From Rhodobiaceae bacterium (lineage in GTDB: Bacteria; Pseudomonadota; Alphaproteobacteria; RS24), in contig PBLK01000008.1 of NCBI GenBank assembly GCA_002721725.1, positions 205,618 through 252,785 of the forward strand: 47,168 nt of DNA, given 5' to 3'. This document shows, piece after piece, positions 42,108-47,168 of the stretch. Under the pieces are notes generated by a model. The model did not search any database, was not told where the DNA came from, and saw nothing but the letters and a program-made list of their open reading frames with translations. Position 1 is the stretch's first letter. The number at the start of each line of letters is the position of its first letter. The translations under genes and the position numbers were made by a program.

Positions 42108-43435
42108 TGAGGTTTTTGCTAGCACTCGCCCTGGTGCTTTTATTCACCAGTCTAGTGGCCTTTATCGCCAACATGCCAGGCAGCGTTTCCATTGCATTGC
42201 CGGGCCATATGATCGATATGCAATTGACGGTTTTATTGGGCGCGGTTTTGGCATTGGTGTTGGGCGCGCTTGTCGCAGTGTCGGCCGGCCATTGGCTTTG
42301 GAATATGCCTAACCAGCTCCGCCGCGCAAGGCTTGAGAAGAATCGCCAAGATGGGGATGCAGCTCTAGCGGGTGGTTTAATGGCCCTGGCGCGCGGTGAT
42401 GCGGCGGCAGCCGATGAGGCGACCCGTCTCGCGCGCAAGAAAATGCCGCAACAGGCACTTCCGCTTTTAATGGCAGCACAAGCCGCCCTATTAGACGGAC
42501 GCCGCGATGATGCGGCGGCGAACTATCATGCCATGCTGGAAGGCACCACGCTCACTAACGACCGGCGTCAACAAGTATCTCTAGGACTGGAAGGGCTCTA
42601 TTATCTGGCGCGCGCTGAACAAGATGTCGAGGCAGCCGGCACTTATGCTTTGCAGGTTCTGGAAGTAGACAGCAAAGCTTTGTGGGCGCTTGACGGGCTG
42701 ATGACATTGGCAGTGCAAATCGGCGATTGGCCCGCAGCAGAAAAATGGCTACGCCGCTGGGGACGCGCCGGCAGATCGCGGGGTGAAATTAAGCAGCGGC
42801 GAGCCATTTTGGCCCTCGCCGAAGCGCAAAGCCTATTGGCCAAAGACGATCCGGCGGCGCAATTGGCAGCGGTAAAAAAGGCCGAGCAGGCGGCTATGCT
42901 CGACGTTAAACTTTTGCCGGCGACTGCACTGGCGGCGCGGCTTTTGACGCGTGGCGGACATTTGCGAAAAGCACGCAAAATACTGAAACAGGCATGGCAA
43001 AAAAACCCGCATGCCGTGCTCGCCGACGCATGGCTTGATTGTTATAGCGACCAGCCGGCTGCAGGACGCATGCGAGCGGTCGGGCGGTTTATCGGTAAAC
43101 AGAGAGGACATAAAGAGGCGGCCATACTGCGTGCCCGCATTGCATTGGCGGCACGCCGCTTTCGCCAAGCGGCCAATTTACTGGCCCCGTTTGTTGATGA
43201 AGACACCCCGTCGCGCCGCATTTGCCTGCTTATGGCCGATATTGAAGACGGGCTGGAGCGCGATATTGAAGCGCATGGCTGGCGGGAAAAAGCCCGGCGT
43301 GCCTCGGTCGAAGCGGGCTGGATGGGAGGCGGCATGCGGCTTGACGAATGGCAGGCTATCTGTCCAGTAACCGGCCGGCTGGGCGGTGTTGCTTGGCAGG
43401 CACCCAACGGGGATTTGAAAGAACTCTCTGTCTGA
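42104..43435 (+). CDS. hemY: HemY-domain membrane protein with TPR region
   Basis: A 443-residue protein. Two N-terminal membrane helices (about 3-24 and 40-62) carry the HemY_N pattern, with 'SIALPGHMIDMQLTVLLGAV' between and within them. Helical repeats follow ('ALDGLMTLAVQIGDWPAAEK', 'RARIALAARRFRQAANLLAP'). The C-terminal Cys-Pro segment 'EWQAICPVTGRLGGVAWQAP' is typical of the alphaproteobacterial proteins and resembles a metal site. Despite the name it is not the protoporphyrinogen oxidase; its role in haem metabolism is unproven. It overlaps the mitofilin gene (ATGA). Confidence 0.9.
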   Translation: MMRFLLALALVLLFTSLVAFIANMPGSVSIALPGHMIDMQLTVLLGAVLALVLGALVAVSAGHWLWNMPNQLRRARLEKNRQDGDAALAGGLMALARGDAAAADEATRLARKKMPQQALPLLMAAQAALLDGRRDDAAANYHAMLEGTTLTNDRRQQVSLGLEGLYYLARAEQDVEAAGTYALQVLEVDSKALWALDGLMTLAVQIGDWPAAEKWLRRWGRAGRSRGEIKQRRAILALAEAQSLLAKDDPAAQLAAVKKAEQAAMLDVKLLPATALAARLLTRGGHLRKARKILKQAWQKNPHAVLADAWLDCYSDQPAAGRMRAVGRFIGKQRGHKEAAILRARIALAARRFRQAANLLAPFVDEDTPSRRICLLMADIEDGLERDIEAHGWREKARRASVEAGWMGGGMRLDEWQAICPVTGRLGGVAWQAPNGDLKELSV

Positions 43436-43443
43436 CGGGGATT

Positions 43444-43461
43444 TCTGTCTCTGAAGACAGA
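43444..43461 (+). terminator. Short hairpin after hemY, weak terminator candidate
   Basis: TCTGTCT and AGACAGA form a 7-bp stem with a CTGA loop, nine bases after the hemY stop. The following bases are CAAAAACAT, not a T-run, so it may only protect the mRNA end. Confidence 0.3.
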
Positions 43462-43622
43462 CAAAAACATATCCGAACTTCCAAAAAATATTTTGCATCA
43501 GTCAAATTTCAGACCTTAAAACTTGGCGTTTGGCAAAGATTGTCGCAAACTGTCAGTAAATGAGACCTTCAACGGCGTGCCCCAAATGGAAGGTCCGAAC
43601 AACACCTCTGAAAGGAAAAGAG

Positions 43623-44411
43623 ATGAGCTTTGAGACGATTGCATACGAAAAAAGAAATAATTCTGCTTTGATTACTCTAAATCGGCCTGAAAGATTAAAT
43701 GCCTGGACACCTTTTATGGCCGAGGAACTTGCACAAGCTATAACACAAGCAAATGAAGATAACTCCGTTGGCGCGATAGTTATGACCGGCGCTGGGAAGG
43801 GGTTTTGTGCTGGGGCCGACATAGAAGAGACATTTCAAACTAGAATTGACGGTAAAGACCCCGGTAACGACACCCAATCTGGCAGCGGGGGAATGCCAAA
43901 GAATGTTGACTGGGTAAAGCTAATTAGAGAATCAAAGCCAATGATTGCAGCTGTGAATGGCGCAGCCGTTGGTATTGGTATTACTATGATCTTACCCTTT
44001 GATATTATTATTGCGTCGGAAAAGGCAAAGTTCGGAATGTTTTTTATCCAGATGGGTTTAGTTCCTGAACTCGCTAGCAGCCATTTTCTTGTTCAAAGAA
44101 TGGGGTTTGGTAAGGCGAGCGAAATGTGTCTGTCGGGAAGACTAATCGGAGCTAGGGAGGCAATGGCCTCCAATTTGGTCGACTTCTTAACAGCAGAAGA
44201 TGAACTTTTGCCGGAAGCATTGAGCAGGGCCGATGTTATTGGCGCTAATCCGAAACCCCAACTGAAAATGGTCAAAGAACTTTTAAGCCTCAACGGCAGT
44301 GAGGTTGATCTTGAAAAAGCCCAAGAGCGCGAAAGTGAGTTACTTAGGGAGTGTTGGAAGACTGATGAACATAAGAGGGCTGTAAGAGAGTTTCTTGCAA
44401 AATCTTCTTAA
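43623..44411 (+). CDS. Enoyl-CoA hydratase/isomerase (crotonase) with atypical codon use
   Basis: A 262-residue crotonase. The oxyanion-hole segments are 'GKGFCAGADIEETF' and 'AAVNGAAVGIGITMILPFD', and Glu149 in 'MGLVPELASS' is at the place of the second catalytic Glu of hydratases. Base composition differs from its neighbours: nearly all Arg codons are AGA or AGG, where the flanking genes use CGC, and the gene is visibly AT-richer. This suggests transfer from a lower-GC source or relaxed codon selection. The ATG at 43623 has aaagga upstream (gaaaggaaaagag). The exact acyl-CoA substrate is unknown. Confidence 0.92.
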   Translation: MSFETIAYEKRNNSALITLNRPERLNAWTPFMAEELAQAITQANEDNSVGAIVMTGAGKGFCAGADIEETFQTRIDGKDPGNDTQSGSGGMPKNVDWVKLIRESKPMIAAVNGAAVGIGITMILPFDIIIASEKAKFGMFFIQMGLVPELASSHFLVQRMGFGKASEMCLSGRLIGAREAMASNLVDFLTAEDELLPEALSRADVIGANPKPQLKMVKELLSLNGSEVDLEKAQERESELLRECWKTDEHKRAVREFLAKSS

Positions 44412-44508
44412 ACCGTCCCATCGAACCGGGCCCTACCTGTTATATTTTGTCTCGGTTATTGCCGGAATGCTAGCACCCAGTAAACTTCTATTTGCGTCTT
44501 TGGGAAAG

Positions 44509-44584
44509 TGGTGCCGCTTGGGTGATTTGAACACCCGACCCCATCATTACGAATGATGTGCTCTACCAACTGAGCTAAAGCGGC
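44509..44584 (-). tRNA. tRNA-Thr (anticodon CGU)
   Basis: On the minus strand a 76-nt gene starting GCCGCTT and ending AAGCGGC-A-CCA, with a perfect seven-base acceptor stem and encoded CCA. The anticodon loop is TTCGTAA, anticodon CGT on a CATCA/TGATG stem, reading ACG. The T arm GGGTG-TTCAAAT-CACCC is intact. No duplicate of its 3' end was seen within the window, so no integrated element boundary is evident. Confidence 0.97.
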
Positions 44585-44862
44585 TCTTTTTTTGGAACTT
44601 TATCGATCTATCCGCTTTACAAAAATCAACGATATTTGTCCAGCTATTGTCTGGTTGAGAGAGGTAAGAGGCCGAGGATTAGCAGTGTTGCATTTATGCA
44701 CCACAGAATTTAATCGATAAAATTTGGCTTCTTTTAGTGAATTTATTGTTGACGCAGGCAAAAATTGTTTTGCATGCTTTTAGGGTTGTGAAGCTTTTTG
44801 GGAGGCGCGTATGGGAGTACGCGCGGAAAGTTTCCAAATAGAGATCGTTTGAGGAGGGCTCT
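44585..44862. other. AT-rich upstream region of the DUF1302 gene
   Basis: No gene is seen in these 278 bases. They hold GCAAAA-4-TTTTGC (44758-44773), a possible operator; a TTGACG (44749-44754) that might be a -35 box without a convincing -10; and a GCGCGTA/TACGCGC hairpin (44805-44824) in the leader of the following gene. Confidence 0.4.
44805..44824 (+). repeat. Leader hairpin before the DUF1302 gene
   Basis: GCGCGTA and TACGCGC form a perfect 7-bp stem with a six-base loop (TGGGAG), 26 bases before the ribosome binding site gaggaggg (44851-44858). It may stabilise the mRNA; a regulatory role is only a guess. Confidence 0.4.
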
Positions 44863-47168
44863 ATGTTGAAAAGTAAGTCGCGTCTACTCGGGTTGAGTGC
44901 GCTTGTGGGTGCGGGGCTAATAGCCGCCGGCCCAGTCTCCGCGGCCAATGTAAAGTTGGGCAGCTGGGACGTACAAATTGATAATACCGCGTCAGTCGGC
45001 ATGTCATGGTTAATGAAAGATGTCAGAGAACAGTATTTACCTATTGTAAATGGTGGCCCCGCTGACGGTTCTGTTTATGGCGCTGCTAACGCTGCCACCG
45101 CTGCTGCTGCGGCTGCTGGGGATGACACCGCTTTGGTTGGCGCTGCTGTTGCCGCAGGGTGCGATGAAGGTTATGGCGGGCTTTGCCAGGAAATTCTGGC
45201 CGTTCCAAATTTCGACGGATCAATTAACTCCGACGATGGCCGGCTAAACTTCGATAAGGGTGATGCATACTCCGCCCCAATTCGACTGACCACTGAAATC
45301 GAAGCTTCGCGTGGGCCTATTCGCGCATTTGCTCGTATTAATGCCTGGCACGATGCGATAATGATGGACGAGGACTTCAACCGAGGCGGCAATCTCGACG
45401 ACGATGGCGAGAGAAACGCAGGTCAAAACATTGAGCTTCTCGACGCGTTTGTGAGCTATGATGGCGATGTCGGAAGCATGCCTTACACTCTTCGCTTGGG
45501 TAAGCAAGTGATTAACTGGGGTGAAGCTACCTTTATCCCTGGTGGCAACTCAGCATTTAACCCGATTGACGTGGCCGCTCTTCGTCGTCCAGGCGCTGAA
45601 ATCAAAGAGGCTCTGCTTCCTGTTGAAGCTCTCTATGGTTCAATCGCTGTCACTCAGGACCTCTCACTCGAAGCCTATGTTGGCGGATGGGAACACTACC
45701 GCTTGGAAGCGGGTGGTACGCCAATGGGCGTTAGCGATAGCTTCACCGACGGCGTGTCAGGCGGCAACCCTAAAGACGTTTACTATATCGGTGGTGGTTT
45801 TAAGTCAGGCGATCAGTTCGCCTGTGAGGGCGCTGCCCCGCTAGCTGCTTTGGGTGGCGGTGACCCCACAAGCCCATACTCCGCAAGCGCGGCCATTATT
45901 GGGGCTGTCCTTGCTACCGGCGGCGTTAACTGCGCCACAGGTAAAGACGCAATTACCAGCTGGGACGAAGGCCAAGCCGAAGTCCAGCGGGCTGCGTCGG
46001 GTGACACAAATATCGTCACTGGCTTAGATGATAGAAATGGCGATGAACAAATCGGTCTTGCCGTTCGCTATTATTCAGAGGCTTTAAATTCAACTGAATT
46101 TGCGCTTTATTACCAGAAAGGCGATAGCCGTCTTCCCTATATTAGCTATCAGACACCTGGCGAGATTGGCATCAAGGCATCCTCAGTTTCCAGCAAGGCC
46201 TCAACTGTAGGACGTGGCGCTGGTGTAGCTGGTTGTGCTGCCATGGCGCAAGCCACTCTGCCGACCGGAACGGCCACGCTGTATAATCCAGCTTATGCTG
46301 CTGTGAGTGTCGTTGACACCCATGATTTCTTGGGCGATGCCACGATCCAAGCGGTTGCTGACGGCGCAGCCGCCGGCTTGGCAGCTCAGGGTGCTGCTGC
46401 CGCTGCGGCAGTCGCGGGTGGTGCTGACCCTGCAACCGAGCCGTTCATCCTGTTTAATAACTACGCGAGAACGGCTACTGCGGGTGACACCATTGCCTAT
46501 ATGCAGGAAACCAACTGTCTTTTGAATATTGCTCAGTTGAACGCGGGTATGTCGCTTGGCTCGGCTTTTGATGGCTTGGGTCAATTGCATACCGGTGCGA
46601 CAAGCTTTGCGCCTATTCCTAACATCCAGTTGTTTGCTGAATTCCCTGAAGTTGAAACATATGGTTTCAGTTTCAACACAACGGCGTTCGGCTGGGGTGT
46701 GCAAGGTGACTTTGCATGGCGTCCTGAAATGCCACTGCAATTCGACACCGACTCGTTGACTATTGCGGCTCTCTTTAACAACTGCGCTTTTACAACTGTT
46801 GTTGCTTTGGAGGCTATCTACCAATCGGGGTCGACATATGCGACAGAGCATGCCGGAGACGTTGGTTGTTCTAATACTGACAAATACATGCGGGGTTACA
46901 CAACGGATCACGATGTGTTGACCTGGGACATCGGAACGACCGCCACATTTACGCGATCAAACCCGGTGGTTTCAGCTCTGAGATCCGACCTCGGTATTTT
47001 CCTGACGGAATTCCAAGGCCTAGTCATTGACGACATCGAAGACGAGCGTGGCAACACCGGCGGCATTGGCGCCCTTGGTGCGGCCCAGGGCATTACGCCT
47101 CTCTCTAATACATGTGTTGGCGGATCGGATCTCCCATTGAACGGCATTTTGTCGATCGATGACCGGAC
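44863..47168 (+). CDS. DUF1302-family outer-membrane protein, 3' end beyond the window
   Basis: The open frame runs from the ATG at 44863 to the window end (768 codons) without a stop. A signal peptide ('LLGLSALVGAGLIAAGPVSA') precedes 'ANVKLGSWDVQIDNTASVGM', then 'LRLGKQVINWGEATFIPGGN' followed by 'SAFNPIDVAALRRPG', hallmarks of DUF1302 proteins, which resemble porins and often accompany DUF1329 and genes for hydrophobic substrate use. Many alternating strands and acidic loops fit a beta-barrel. Two Ala-rich insertions (about residues 74-99 and 497-526) and several Cys pairs set it apart from a plain barrel. Ribosome binding site gaggaggg is excellent. It may import a hydrophobic substrate (inference). 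Confidence 0.85.
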   Translation, partial: MLKSKSRLLGLSALVGAGLIAAGPVSAANVKLGSWDVQIDNTASVGMSWLMKDVREQYLPIVNGGPADGSVYGAANAATAAAAAAGDDTALVGAAVAAGCDEGYGGLCQEILAVPNFDGSINSDDGRLNFDKGDAYSAPIRLTTEIEASRGPIRAFARINAWHDAIMMDEDFNRGGNLDDDGERNAGQNIELLDAFVSYDGDVGSMPYTLRLGKQVINWGEATFIPGGNSAFNPIDVAALRRPGAEIKEALLPVEALYGSIAVTQDLSLEAYVGGWEHYRLEAGGTPMGVSDSFTDGVSGGNPKDVYYIGGGFKSGDQFACEGAAPLAALGGGDPTSPYSASAAIIGAVLATGGVNCATGKDAITSWDEGQAEVQRAASGDTNIVTGLDDRNGDEQIGLAVRYYSEALNSTEFALYYQKGDSRLPYISYQTPGEIGIKASSVSSKASTVGRGAGVAGCAAMAQATLPTGTATLYNPAYAAVSVVDTHDFLGDATIQAVADGAAAGLAAQGAAAAAAVAGGADPATEPFILFNNYARTATAGDTIAYMQETNCLLNIAQLNAGMSLGSAFDGLGQLHTGATSFAPIPNIQLFAEFPEVETYGFSFNTTAFGWGVQGDFAWRPEMPLQFDTDSLTIAALFNNCAFTTVVALEAIYQSGSTYATEHAGDVGCSNTDKYMRGYTTDHDVLTWDIGTTATFTRSNPVVSALRSDLGIFLTEFQGLVIDDIEDERGNTGGIGALGAAQGITPLSNTCVGGSDLPLNGILSIDDR

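Noticed and set aside
44509-44584. tRNA-Thr as an attachment site for an integrated element
   Set aside because: No second copy of the tRNA 3' end and no integrase are visible in the window.

Overview
The window looks like chromosomal DNA of an alphaproteobacterium of fairly high GC, read from gene content and order. Pointers are an rsmB gene divergent from a DUF1674 (SDHAF4-like) gene, a hemC-hemD-mitofilin-hemY run next to tsaD, a gpsA-YciI-EVE run, a dapC-ftsK-lolA-xth run, DUF3422, and a thioredoxin-TPR (CnoX/YbbN)-Lon-like-Trm112 run beside a UbiH-type hydroxylase. No phage, insertion sequence or CRISPR array was seen. I cannot name the genus.

Layout. 1-6.5 kb: a partial thiamine-phosphate synthase-like gene divergent from yggS, an L,D-transpeptidase divergent from an orphan OmpR-type regulator, two hotdog thioesterases, an AhpD-like protein, DUF3422 and an exported cyclase-family hydrolase. 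6.5-11.6 kb: tRNA-Gly(GCC) with divergent promoters, the cnoX-Lon-like-Trm112 run, a UbiH-type hydroxylase, and amtB behind a textbook sigma-54 promoter and followed by a strong terminator. 11.6-19.7 kb: dapC-ftsK-lolA-unknown-xth and two acyl-CoA dehydrogenase-fold genes. 19.8-24.9 kb: a tightly packed five-gene run of ExbB, ExbD, a second ExbD-like protein, a membrane-anchored vWA protein and a large exported helical-repeat protein. 24.9-32.5 kb: purH, heparinase-like, rpe and rsmB on the minus strand, then DUF1674, a serine hydrolase and a secreted nuclease. 32.5-36.6 kb (minus): gpsA, YciI, EVE, Rieske, acs. 36.7-38.0 kb: a TetR regulator and a short transcription unit with a 40-residue membrane peptide and a possible small RNA. 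38.0-43.4 kb: tsaD divergent from hemC-hemD-mitofilin-hemY. 43.4-47.2 kb: an AT-richer stretch with a crotonase using unusual arginine codons, tRNA-Thr(CGU), and a DUF1302 outer-membrane protein cut by the window end.

Two places stand out. First, the ExbB/ExbD/ExbD/vWA/TPR cluster: the second ExbD has Asn where the membrane Asp should be, while the vWA protein has a single N-terminal membrane helix with the Ser-x3-His pattern of TonB and TolA. It may be a proton-driven envelope machine in which a vWA domain replaces the usual TonB or TolA periplasmic part. Second, the TetR module: two similar 22-bp palindromes, one before the regulator and one abutting the promoter of a short transcript. That transcript carries an AAGGAGG inside a leader hairpin, a 40-residue ORF, and a 3' region where every predicted loop carries a C-rich CCTCC-like (anti-Shine-Dalgarno) sequence. 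This resembles the CcsR/cuckoo small RNAs of other alphaproteobacteria. Both interpretations are inferences from sequence reading alone.
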